Source: Ectocarpus siliculosus (Eukaryota > Sar > Phaeophyceae > Ectocarpales > Ectocarpaceae). Taken from it: DNA of 64,000 bases. The stretch lies in contig FN649733.1 in assembly GCA_000310025.1 (NCBI GenBank), positions 389,329-453,328 of the forward strand, read 5' to 3'. A program made the position numbers and the translations under genes. Each line of letters begins with the position of its first letter. Position 1 is the stretch's first letter. The notes below the pieces were generated by a model. That model was given only the letters and a program-made list of their open reading frames with translations. It had not been told where the DNA came from and did no database searches. This document shows, piece after piece, positions 23,001 through 37,582 of the stretch.

Positions 23001-26000
23001 TCTATCGGTCCCGCCTCCAGTGAATCTCGTCGAAAGCAACGACCAAAACCTCATGTTCTATGTTCGGTTTGATTGTGGAGCCCTCTTCACATCTCTATCG
23101 CTGCGGGGGGGGTTTCGCAATCGGCAAAAGCAGAAAAAACTTCGCAGCTTAGCAGGACCTCGAGGGTAGCTACTGAATGGTGTAGGGGGTTTTGTAGTGA
23201 CGATCCCAGGAAATAATGTGCGATTTTCGTAGACCAAGTTAAACTGGCTCCACTTCCTTCAAGTCCAACACAATTGCCGTTCTGTTCGTGCAGATCGTGG
23301 CGGGAACAAACCAAGGCCGGATATACCGCGTCCGCGTGGAAACCTTGGCCTCCATCGTTGTCAGCGAGAACCACCGCGGCTCGGTCACCTGCGTCAGCTA
23401 CGCGAGAGGCGTGTCGGACCGTTTCGCGACGGCTTCGGTGGACGGGACAGTGCGGGTGTGGGACACGTCGGACTATGGGGTGTTGACGACGGCTGTCGTG
23501 CGGGACGCGGGGGAGCCGCTGTGTCTCGTACTCACCCAGGTGTGCGTGCGCTGTTGTTACATAGAGACACGTGGAAAATCGGTTTGCTAAGCGCTGTACG
23601 GTTGGGGTGGTTTTCGCGATCAAGTCAACTTTTCGACGAGTATGCTGACGCTGAGCAACGTATTCGACCACATTGAATATTAAGCGGTAGGCGGGCATGC
23701 TCCGGCGTTGCGCAACAGCTGAACATCCACGAGGATTGTCAGCCTTTCGAGGTACTGTAAGGGAGATCGGTCGCCCCGGTGGTTTAGTTGGTAACCTCGA
23801 CACCTTCTAGAGGTCAGGTCAGGGGTTCGAATCCCGGCGTACGCGAGCTTTTCTTGCAAAGTGAGTTTTTCTCTCGCTTCCGCTCCTGGCCTAGTGGATA
23901 GCGCTAGTTCGTGTGTACACAGAGGGAAGAGAGTGCTGGACTCTTCTCGCATTAAAAATCGAAGGCAAAGTACCGCAGGAGGGGAGGGTAGAGAGAGGGG
24001 CTCTTCTGTGTGACCACGGGTTGGAGTAAACGGCACTAGTGCTGTGAGCGCTGATTTGAAGTGAAGACAAAAAAAAAAAAACGGCATGTAGGATCGACAC
24101 CGCGTCCACCCTGTGTAGATGTTGTGTAGCTTCGTGCTGGTACCTTTGTCGGATTCCGCGTGTTTCCGAAAGTTAAGGAACCGTCCGTACTGCGTTCTGC
24201 CGCCAGCTTCCGCTGACACGTGACACACCCTGGCCGCCGCCGCGGCCCCTGCCTCTCTGTGCACGCTTTCTGTTTATCCCGGCCGCGTCAACCCCCTCAC
24301 ACGGACGAAACCCGCCCATGCTTCCAACAACCATAACAGGATATGATGCTGACAGGCTGGCGAGATGGGCAGATTCGGTCACACGACGCGGATACCGGCC
24401 ACCTTCTTTGGTCCATCGACAACGCGCACGCTGGCGGGGTCACTAGCCTCGTTGTCAGCCACAACGAGCGCTTCTTGGTCACCGGTGGGATGGAGGGGGA
24501 GCTGCGGGTGTGGGAGTTGCGATCCAGGGACTTGGTAAGAAAGCAACAAGTGTTTTTCTCGGAGAAGCAATACGTTAACCAGTCAAAGCCATGCTCTGGA
24601 CTAGTTTCGTAGGCTTCGGACAACTGCTTTTCATCGACTATAATAATCGCCGCCGTTCTTTCGTCACCGAATGCCTGTAGAGAGAATTAACGTTATGGTG
24701 TGTTCAACTTCACGAGCCTTCTCACGCGATGCTGGGCAGGTGAGTCACTTGAAGCAGCACGGCCAAAGGGTCACATCCCTGGCGCTTTTTTGCGACGACG
24801 TTCACGCGCTCTCCGTGTCGCGAGATCGATCTCTCATCTGTTGGGACCTGCGAAGCGAAAGCCAGGTAAATTAGATAGAATGTCGATGACAACAACCCAT
24901 CATCAACAGAAGCTCTGGGCAAGGCATATCGTGCACTCGAACGATTGTTCGGGGAACGTCTGCCGTTCCTTGTTGGTTCGTCGCAAGCTCGTTCAAAATC
25001 TGTGTTCGGACCCAGATGCGCCGTACGCAACTGGCCACCAACATGCCGTTTCTGTCTCGAGAGATCCAAGCGCCGGGTATCGGCGGTGGTGTCTGGATCG
25101 AACGGACAGAGTACCCTTATTGGACGAATGCACATCCAATTCTTGCGACCGTCGGCGACCGGCTTGTACGCTTCTTTTCGAACGATAGGTTTCACACCAC
25201 TCGCAAAGAATGGGGGGCGTGAATGCGGTAGCCCTCTCGCAAGACGAGACTACCGTAATCACAATGGGGCAAGAGAAGCGGGTAACCTACTGGGACCTTA
25301 GGGAGCACCATCCTGTCCTGGCCAAGGTGAGAAACAGGGGAAGTGGTAAGGAAAGTTGCAAGAGCGTTGATGATGACAGCATCATATTGTCGGCATACTG
25401 GAACGCCACAATAATACTCGTGAGCTCAGTTTACCGAGAACAGTCGTGCGGAAGGATGAAGCAGGCGACCACGTTTTGAAACATAACTTCGTTTTGTCCG
25501 TGCATTTGGTTGATTCGGGCCCTTGGTGGATGTTGGGGGAACAATTTCTTCGGGGGGGGGGGGGTGGGGGGGGAGCAAGAGGTCGTTGCTTCAGCTTACG
25601 AGCTGATGCTTGTTCTGTCGAGCACAGGTTCTTCGCTATCTGGAGATGCACAACTGTGCCCCCCCCTGCCGATGTCTGTTTGTCTATATTCTCAAGCGCA
25701 GCAGCCTTAGGCTTAGTCTACACTCCTTCTTGCGCAAAGCTCGCGGATATTCTCGGTTTGTCACCGCTAAAGAGCTGCTGTGCCTGCGACCCCGCGTCCT
25801 CTTCGTCACTCGAACATTATTAGGAGCTTTCCAAATCTAGGGACGATGAAGGTTTATCGTTGGCCGTGTCCCACAACGGGCGATACGTCGCTACCGGTGG
25901 TTCAGCCGCGGTAGTCAAGCTTTGGGCATACGACACGGTCGATCTAATTTTTGAAGGGACTGGACACTCAGGCGCCATTGCCGGGCTCAGGTTAGCTGAA

Positions 26001-26494
26001 AAAAGACCGAATTTGGAAATATATACTATTATATATATAATAGTGTAGTACTGCTGCAGAATCCCGCTGAGTGAGTCTAGTTTTCTGCTGCTCGTGTTTG
26101 CTTTTACTGACTGCATATGACGAGATAGATGTGGGGTGGTGGGTAGGCAGGGCACGCGTCCACGACCTACTCCTCTTCCCGCGTACGGTATCATCAGAGA
26201 GTCCCAAAAAACGTCGGGGAAACACATTCATTCATTGTGGATGCTGTGTCGCGCCTTCGTTTCGCTGTTGGCAGACTACATGTATGTACATATGTCCGTG
26301 GTGATGTTTCTCTCTCACACATGTAGTTGCAAGCGTGCAACGTGGTCCTTCCCGTCTTGTTCACTCCGCGATGAATGCCTTCCTGCCCCGCGCGCTTCGT
26401 CCTCCCGCTCCTGATCAGCTTTAGTCCGGACGACAAACAGCTAACGTCGGTGGGCGCAGATGGCAACATTTTCGTTTGGAACATTTTTGGGTGA
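20096..26494 (+). CDS. CFAP52: CFAP52/WDR16-like flagellar WD40 protein
   Basis: Inferred exons: 20096-20358, 21174-21437, 21915-22152, 22634-22816, 23294-23539, 24340-24534, 24740-24865, 25189-25326, 25628-25647, 25841-25990, 26419-26494; about 632 aa, close to the usual 620. The whole chain is WD40 blades. Segments that fit CFAP52 in order are LEHAIGYSDLAGGLYYHPNG with AGGTVVICDF, DVIVWSFQDRALLFRL, EIVAGTNQGRIYRVRVE, TGWRDGQIRSHDADTGHLLW, VVKLWAYDTVDLIFEGTGHSG and the terminal FSPDDKQLTSVGADGNIFVW. In animals and green algae CFAP52 is a microtubule inner protein of the axonemal doublet. The intron after 22816 has a GC donor (GCACGT), chosen because it gives a continuous SPDRTEIVAGTNQGR. The 20-nt exon 25628-25647 is the weakest part: it repairs phase but needs another GC donor. 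Replacement of the region after WDLRSE relative to animals may indicate a stramenopile subfamily. Confidence 0.86.
20814..21030. mobile_element. 217-bp MITE with about 55-bp inverted repeats and TA flanks
   Basis: The ends begin CCGTATATGACACAAGATAA in inverted orientation, and nearly identical arms run about 57 bp (20814-20870 against 20974-21030) with only a few mismatches. The dinucleotide TA lies just outside both ends, as expected for a Tc1/mariner-type TA duplication. There is no coding capacity. It lies in intron 1 of the CFAP52-like gene. Confidence 0.85.
23770..24090 (+). mobile_element. tRNA-derived SINE-like unit in a CFAP52 intron
   Basis: An RNA polymerase III A box, TGGTTTAGTTG, is at 23780-23790. 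A perfect B box, GGTTCGAATCC, is at 23824-23834, with tRNA-like spacing of 44 nt. A second A-box-like sequence, TGGCCTAGTGG, follows at 23887-23897 in a second tRNA-like head. The unit ends near an A-run around 24068-24080. Acceptor and T stems do not pair properly, so this is not a working tRNA. The 3' border is approximate. Confidence 0.6.
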
Positions 26495-27590
26495 TAGGTT
26501 GAGATGAATTTTGTCGACAGCAGTTCAAGACCGGACGATTGCGTCAGTCTGTCCATGGCCGCAAATAGTACTTTAGGGTACGTAGTTTAGAGAAAATTGT
26601 GTTGGGTGTTGAGGAATAATGTTGTCGACGCCCACGGGAGCCGGACGTGGCCGGGGCGAACTGTGATCCGACGAATAACCTTCACCTCGGGTTATCGGAC
26701 ACCGAAATTATTTGGTTCATACCATTTGTTGAATCCATCAGACAGACGTGTAGACCTAGAGTAGACTATGTAGTCGACAGTAGAGAGTGGGCACGGCAAT
26801 AATCAAACACGATTTTTTAACGCTGAAAAGCGTCGGGGTTACGCAACGGATCATACGCGAGCACCAATCTTTGCTTGCTGTCACCCCAGATCAACCACCA
26901 TCAAAAGTCCCGCCCCGGCCCGTCCCGTCTCGGTTGGATCAATCAATAATTAGACTATAAGACGTGGGCTGCTGATATCTGATGTGGAGTCTGATGCTGC
27001 TGTGCATGTGTGTTGTAGATGCGTCCTTTAATCATCACGTAGAGCTTACCGCTCAGACAGGGCTGGGTCCGTTTGGAAGCCCATACCACACGGCACTGCT
27101 GGTGATGAGATGTTCGGGGTAATACAGTTCACGATCTTGAAAAACATTGACGATCGAACAGTGAATGAATTCGAAATTCGAAAAGCAGCAGGAAGAGTCA
27201 GTCATGCGTTGAAAAGTCGCTTCCCAAGAGCGAAAAGAACATTCTACGGAGTATGCTTGTTGTACATGCGGTCGGGCCATCGGAATACCCAGCAAGAAGA
27301 GCGAGCAGGGAAGGCAGAGCGGGACTTGGCGGGTCAACGCGGTGAGATCGGTTTCCGGGGGAACCTACGGAACTTGGGGAACGATCCTTAGAAAGTTCTA
27401 GAAGAGTCGAGAAGCCTGCGACACCCCCCCCCTACTTCTCGGCAGAGGGCCCCCTCAATTATCGTCTCCCCGTCTCCCCCACTTCTCCACACTCGCACCC
27501 GCCGGCCCCGCCCACACTAGAAACCAACCCTACAAGCAAATTATCACAAGCACCGCAGAACCAACAGCGAGTCAAGACAAAGGCATCAAC
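26495..27590. other. Intergenic spacer and polyubiquitin promoter
   Basis: No gene is recognised between the CFAP52-like stop and the polyubiquitin ATG. The last 200 bp are pyrimidine-rich with a GC-box-like CCCCGCCCAC. A heat-shock-element array is at 27391-27413. Confidence 0.65.
27391..27413. promoter_or_regulatory. Heat-shock element array of five pentamers
   Basis: Alternating core triplets at exact 5-bp spacing: GAA 27391, TTC 27396, GAA 27401, GTC 27406 (one mismatch to TTC), GAA 27411. The first three make a perfect canonical HSE. It starts 200 bp before the polyubiquitin ATG. HSF control of stress polyubiquitin genes is well established in other eukaryotes. Confidence 0.8.
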
Positions 27591-31850
<4,260 letters not shown>

Positions 31851-33446
31851 AACTTGCGCCAGTTCTCGTCTCCTAGATTGTGTTGTCTCTAGTTCCCGTT
31901 GCGATTTGGTAGCGGTCTGTTAAACAGTACTGTACAAGGGTCTGAGCGGAGCGGATGATGATCGGCTGTGAGCTTGTCGCCAGAATGAAACCGAGGTTCA
32001 TCGGATGCGTGAGAAATGAAGAGCAAGCGGAGCTTACGATTCTTGGGATAGTCTGCTTGCGGATGGAAGAGTCGTGGAACTTTTGGCAACACGATGATGG
32101 GACGGGGAAATGTTAATAATACGTTACAAATGATAGTTTTGTGATTGATTTCTTTGGTTTGCCGTCGCATGGTCTGACCAACGGCTCTGCCGAAAAGGTG
32201 GCACGATGTTGTCTGTCCAACCGCTTTCTGGCGAAATGGGCACACCGGTGTATTGCTTACCTTTTGTGCACCTGCTGTTGCCCCGTGTGCAACACCGTTT
32301 GCTTGTCGAAGAGTTGCATTTTTCTGATGCAACACGGTCGGCCTCATATACCACCGTAGCACTTCCATGACGGCATCCTGCCCCCTGCAACCCCTGTGCT
32401 GGGTAGGTCGCGTACTAGCTTGTACGGTCAGGTCTTTGCTCGTCTTAACGTCACATTTTTTGCGCGCATCATCACTGAACTCTTCCTCCTGCCTTTTGTG
32501 CAGTGATCTCGCCGGTAATCGAAGAAGTTGAACGCTCTTGGGATGGCTTGTAACATGAAATCTCGTTGAAGGGTACTATCCAGACTCTCGCCCAAAACAT
32601 CTATAACGGCGACGGGAAAACAAACCTCAGGCGGCGAAGAAACTAAAGTGCCCAATGCAAGTACCTCTGAAAACACCACGGGCGGCAGGACCAAAACCAG
32701 CCTAGAGTGTAGCGTGTTTCCCACTTTCATCAACCGTCTTTGCAGCGATTTTAACGCGGACAGATTCCCGGTCTGCTCCATGTGCTTGCTCCATGCTCGC
32801 GTGAAGAAATTGCGTTTGGTTGTTGCCAGGTTTCCCGCCACCTTCCACAAACGAAATTTATCCTTCGGGTGGTCTTGGGCGATTTCGAAACCAGCGTGTG
32901 AATTTGACGCACGGCACTTTGCTTCAAAACAATCACGTCATCACGTTATCCTCACGGCAACCGCCGGGGTGTGATCCGTCCAACGGAATCTAACACCGGT
33001 CGGATCAATACCTTCTGCACTATGCAAGCTACTCATTTACTACCGAAACGACAGAAAAGATCACACTAAATCCAATCCAGACTGCAAGGAAGGGAGAGTA
33101 GGCATACAACTGGTTAAGACCAAGGCACGAACCACCGGCTCTCGCCGGGTGCTGTGACGAAAAAACAGGAAAAATCATTACATACCACAACTGCACAAAA
33201 AACACCATACCGACGATGATAGCTGTTGCCCGCCCAAACGTTAAAGACACCCACAACAGTTTCAGATCCCGACCCTATAGGGTAACTCTTCAAGTAAGTC
33301 CGTACCGAATAAATACTTTGGTTACGAGGGAAGAACTCGACATACTTGCTACGGCCTTCGACCTCGGTCGATCATCGTACGACAGCGCATGACGTGAATA
33401 TGGTCATTCGTAAACTGGTCTCCGCCGTGGAGTACGTCTGCTCTCC

Positions 33447-33479
<33 letters not shown>

Positions 33480-33864
33480 CCCCCCCCTCTCTCTGTCTCT
33501 CTCTCTGCGCTCTCTCGTAAGAGACAAAGAGGAACTACAGCAGCAGCGTTACGGTAATGGGAACGTGATCATGATCCAAGCACCCCACCAACAATCGCTT
33601 GCCGGCATGTCACAACACACAAAAAAAAAAAGAGTCTTCCATGCACGCACGGTCATTTCAACCTCATTCCCACACCTGCTGTGCCCACCCCGTAAGAGCA
33701 CGTTCCGAGCAGTAACCAGTCAAACCGAGCCGCTCTCACCCTCGGCTCAAATCATCTTTGCCCCGAGAGAGGATATTGTACACTCCCTACTTCGTTCCTC
33801 CAACACAGCGTGGCAGATACTGCTACGATATCTTCGTTCCTCCAACAAAGCGTGGCAGATACTG
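31851..33864. other. Intergenic spacer between convergent polyubiquitin and UBZ/RING genes
   Basis: No supported gene was seen. The minus strand was searched for BRCT-like or other continuation of the RING gene without success. The region contains the pyrimidine microsatellite 33447-33516 and the 42-bp tandem pair 33790-33871. Confidence 0.55.
33447..33516 (+). repeat. CTGT/CT microsatellite
   Basis: A run of CTGT units passes into CT repeats, a C9 run and further CT repeats. It is low complexity and explains the Ser/Leu-rich translation across it. Confidence 0.9.
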
Positions 33865-33871
33865 CTACGCT
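33790..33871. repeat. 42-bp tandem duplication at the RING gene 3' end
   Basis: Copies at 33790-33831 and 33832-33871 share CTTCGTTCCTCCAACA and GCGTGGCAGATACTGCTACG. The inferred RING stop codon (33865-33867, minus strand) lies inside the second copy. Confidence 0.85.
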
Positions 33872-36800
33872 GCCATCCTTCGGTAAGCGGCAATTATGTT
33901 CTGGATAGAGACGTCCCTTGTCAAGTCTCTCTTCCATGCAGGGATCTGGGAGCGGCGCAGCAGCACGTGGCACGCAAGAAAGCAACGGTGTGTGTGCGGA
34001 AGGGTGTCATGCCCGGTGAAGTTGAAAGTCGTGAGCAGCACAGGGGAGCTCTGCATTCTTCAGACTACAAGTACTCGGATTCTTTTGTGGGCGAGAATCA
34101 CAGATACATCTGAGCGAAGCGGGTCGTGAAAAGATTAAAAGCTCAAGAGAAATTTGCCTGCAGCAACTCTCACCAATTTAAAAATCTTGACTTCCGATTT
34201 GAACCAGAGGGTAGCAAAGGCCGCTCGTTATCGAAAAACAGCTAACATGCGTGCTTCTCGTGCAAAACAGCAAAACCAAACAACAATAATGGTCAATCCA
34301 ACGGGCAAGTGCTCACCTTGCATAGCGGGCACTCCTGCCGTTTGCTCGACTTGAAGCACCCCAGGATGCACTCCAGGCAAAACCGGTGGCTGCACGGTAA
34401 GGAATGTGCATCCTCGAAGACACAAAGACTTGTTGTCATGTCGTGCAAAGGTAGACAAAAGGCGGGAGAACGCGCAAGAGGATATGCAGGCGGCGCAATC
34501 GCGGGACGGACGGCCGGAATCTTGTCAAAACGACTGCTTCGTGCAAAACAAAACTCTATTTTGCGATGCGGAAGGACGACTATGCGGAAGAAAACGAGGT
34601 AACGGGGGACACAAAACAACAAAAAATCCGATCGTTTCTATGACTGGATATATATCGGCAGCAGCATTGACCAATTCAATTTTTGTCTTACTTGGGAAAC
34701 GCTATGTGAAAGCTGATAAATCAAAGCATAGGAGCAGTACAGGCAAACGTCACAAACAGCAGTAACGCTGGCAAGCGGCGAGGCAGGCGAAAGCTACCCG
34801 TCTAAACCACGGTACCGCATCGCTCACTTCCAAGCCTGTCTCACCAAATTGGACAAGTCAGCTCCGCCGCAAGCGCGTTCAGTCCCCCCGCCGCCTCGCT
34901 CCCGGTGTCCCTCTTGGGCACGGTTTTACCGCTGTCCGCCTCTCCGCCGTTTCCCGAGCCCACCTCGTCGCGGACCTCTTCCTTCCGCCCGCCGCCCGAG
35001 CAGTCCGTGTCCAGGTGCAAGCTGCACAGGTCCGCCTGGACCTGCTCCCCGCAAACGGGACAAGTCGTCATCGCCGCTGCTGCCGCTACTCGTTTTCGAC
35101 CTAGCTTCCTTGTCCGAGAAGACGCCGCCGGCTTGGCTGCAGCAGCAGCAGCAGCAGCGGATACGAAGGCAGGGGCTACGGCAGGAGCGGGAAACGTCGA
35201 GGCTGCTGCTCGCGAGCTTGACGCGTCGTCCTCGGCGCTTGCTGCATCGCCCGAGGGCTGCTGCCCTTGTCCACGCGGGACACCTTTCGCTACTCGAGCT
35301 GCTGCCTTTGCGCGGCCATCGCACTTTCCTTCCTCGGGCGGCGGGGATGCAAGCACGGATCGATTAGAAACTGCTGCAAGCGCTGGTGGCGGTGGTGTTG
35401 CCGGGGGAAGGGGTCCCGCGGCTCCCCAGCCCTCGGTCGCAGCGGAAACCGGTGATTTTGCCGTCTCGGTGGCGGCGGGGGGGGTCGCGTCCAGCCCGTT
35501 ACACTCCGTGTCGAGATGCTTGCTGCACAGCTCGATAAGGACCTGCGGCGGGGGCAGCCAGCCGCGTGCATACAGAACGGGACCGGAGATGAGAAACGCG
35601 AAAATCGGGTCGAGGCTCAGCTTCGAAGTATTTCATCCCCACTGCATGTCGAGCACAGGTTGTTTTATGGAGCTAAACCTAGGATTCACCGCTGAGTTAT
35701 GCATAGCTGTGTTTTCTTTCTCTTTTCCCTATTTTCTGAGTTTTCGCGAAACTATTTGAGACTCAGTTTCTCAGCGAAATATTTCTCAACCGCAGGCAGG
35801 CCCGTTCGGTACATACATGCAAAGGGTAGCCCACACACGATGCAGCCTACCAAGCGCCGGGGGTTTTATCATTACAGGGTGATGAAACAGCAACCCCAGT
35901 GTAGAGAAATGTCTTTATTGTGGACGCCTATAGTAAAGGAAGCCATTACTGCAACTCATCACCCGATGGGTTTCCAAACCCAAACTAGCGGAATTGCGTG
36001 TAGAACGACAAGGTGAGTGAAGCAAGGCTACCTCGGGTTGCACACAGATACGGAGTACTTCGTAGGCACCTGAGGTCTGCGCTTGCGTGACTGAGCTACT
36101 GCAGCGTCCATTTTTGTACGTTGCACTGGACGGCCGGCTTAAGTAGGGAGGAGGGGTAACCACAGGATAGCAAAGCCAACCCGCGTGAATCGCCGAGAGA
36201 GTAAGACTGATATGCCGAAGGCCGAAGGGAGCAAAGAGTCCGCACGTCCGCACACATCACAAATAAATCATGAGCTAGCTACAGTACCCATGATGCCTAT
36301 GTCTTACCGATCACCACCGATCACCATGGAGCAAACATGCACATATCGCTGATGTCCTACCGATCATAAGGGACATAGAAAACCCTTCAATAGAGCTACG
36401 TGTATCACAGCTCGATCTGTAGGGATCATGGCTCTGATCTGTGGCATGTGTGCAAAGGTTCAACCGCAGTGCTGTAAGTGACAGTCAGGGTCAGCAGTGT
36501 GCACACTTGTGGTTACAGGTATCAAAAACATTGTGCGTGCGAGGAGCTGATTAGCCTGTGTGAAAGCCTGTGTGGTTCAGGCGCATATTGACCAACATCA
36601 GAGGGCACACCCCAGCAACTCTCACTACTCTCACCCTCTTCCCGCACACAGGGCACTCGCAAAACCGGGTCACAGCCTCCGCATTCCCCGCCCCCCCAGC
36701 TCGCGATCCCCCCGCTGCGGTGGTAGCATTCAGCAAGGTAGAACCCACCGCCGGACGCTTTCTCTTCGCACTCGACGGACCACTTCTCCCCTTGCTACTG

Positions 36801-37207
36801 CCGTTGGGCTGGCTGGGAGATGCGAGAAGCTTCGACAAAGCGTTTCCGCGGTTCTCCTTTCCGTCGCCAGTGCTTGCAAACGGATCCCAGGACGAGGACG
36901 CCGGTGCTGCTGGTGGTTGGGATGTGGAAGCAGTAGTCGTTGATGATCCGGCCGGCCGGTTTGCAGCCGACAAGAGCCGAGCGAAGGCGTCCTCGCGACA
37001 ATCGCTTTCGAACGGATCCCAGGCTTCCTTTTCAGCAGAGTCTGGTGCTGGACCTTGGCTGCCGCCGGTACTACTAGTACTACTTGGTGCTGCTTCGTCA
37101 ATGACCGAGACCGAAGTCCTGCGGTCTGCCGAGCAGGCATCATTGCGTCGCCGAACATGCGGTTGACCATTTGTATCATCTAACCACGACGCCAAACCTC
37201 CAGGCAT
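33865..37207 (-). CDS. Double-UBZ4 protein with C-terminal BRCA1/BARD1-like RING
   Basis: Inferred exons in transcript order: 37207-36635, 35542-34845, 34428-34317, 33945-33865. They join in phase to 487 aa. UBZ4 finger 1 is split by intron 1: Cys185, Cys188 then His200, Cys205 (SKHLDTEC). Finger 2: Cys352, Cys355, His367, Cys372 (SLHLDTDC). The RING at 421-460 has C3HC4 spacing (C421, C424, C436, H438, C441, C444, C457, C460), reading LTCPIC then LPCSHRFC and CPLCK. It is followed by IPAWKRDLTRDVS and IIAAYRRM, as in BRCA1/BARD1-type RINGs. UBZ4 binds ubiquitin and RINGs recruit E2 enzymes, so a nuclear, DNA-damage-linked E3 ligase is likely by analogy. A KRKR run at 148-151 could be a nuclear signal. 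The N-terminus has two related motifs, WDPFES at 63 and WDPFAS at 107, each followed by a LL-containing helix. The usual order in RAD18 is RING then UBZ. The gene is divergent from CFAP44; the 3' end is the least certain part. Confidence 0.8.
36290..36440. repeat. Dispersed repeat, copy 2
   Basis: Diverged relative of 18660-18830, with GATGTCCTACCGATCA and AGCTCGATCTGTAGGGA in the same order. It lies in intron 1 of the UBZ/RING gene. Confidence 0.5.
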
Positions 37208-37582
37208 TTTAGTGATGGCGTGTGCGTACGTGCACAAGGCAGCGAGTGGCAGTACGTGAGTGACGCCCCCAAGGTGCGCAACGTGTCGTGTGCAGCTCAG
37301 CTTCGCTTGCTCGCTGTGCTCTGCTCTCTAGCTGTCTCCAATTTTGCAGATTTTCAAAATTATGCATTCACGGAACCCCCATGGATTTCTCCCTACCAAC
37401 TCCCAACACAATTCCGCCGCAGGTGCGTTGACCAATCAGCGAACTGCGTGCCACAAATGTTTCATTTGAAACGCTTGTGCGGACCATTTTGCTTCGAGGC
37501 TTCGAGGCTTCGACACCGAACCCTCCAGCGTGCTCAAACACTACATGCTACCACGACGTGGCAGGAAATCGGTGCCGTCGGC
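37208..37582. promoter_or_regulatory. Divergent promoter between UBZ/RING and CFAP44 genes
   Basis: 375 bp separate the two start codons. A 6-bp-arm palindrome, GTTTCATTTGAAAC, is at 37459-37472, about 111 bp before the CFAP44 ATG. No TATA box was assigned. Confidence 0.55.

Noticed and set aside
23087-23803. 238-codon minus-strand open frame
   Set aside because: It is antisense to a clear CFAP52 WD40 exon.
23773-23845. Functional tRNA gene
   Set aside because: A and B boxes are good, but acceptor and T stems do not pair and the implied anticodon loop would read CTA, so it is called a SINE-like relic.
31889-32368. 159-codon minus-strand open frame after polyubiquitin
   Set aside because: No family resemblance; it probably overlaps the polyubiquitin 3' untranslated region.
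32428-32850. 140-codon minus-strand open frame
   Set aside because: It looked protein-like at first but shows no known motif and no linkage to the RING gene.
31851-33864. BRCT exons for the BRCA1/BARD1-like gene
   Set aside because: No minus-strand segment here shows BRCT-like pattern or phase-compatible splice sites.
33346-34113. 255-codon open frame on the plus strand
   Set aside because: It runs through the CT microsatellite and a tandem repeat, gives Ser/Leu-rich low complexity, and overlaps the last exon of the RING gene on the other strand.
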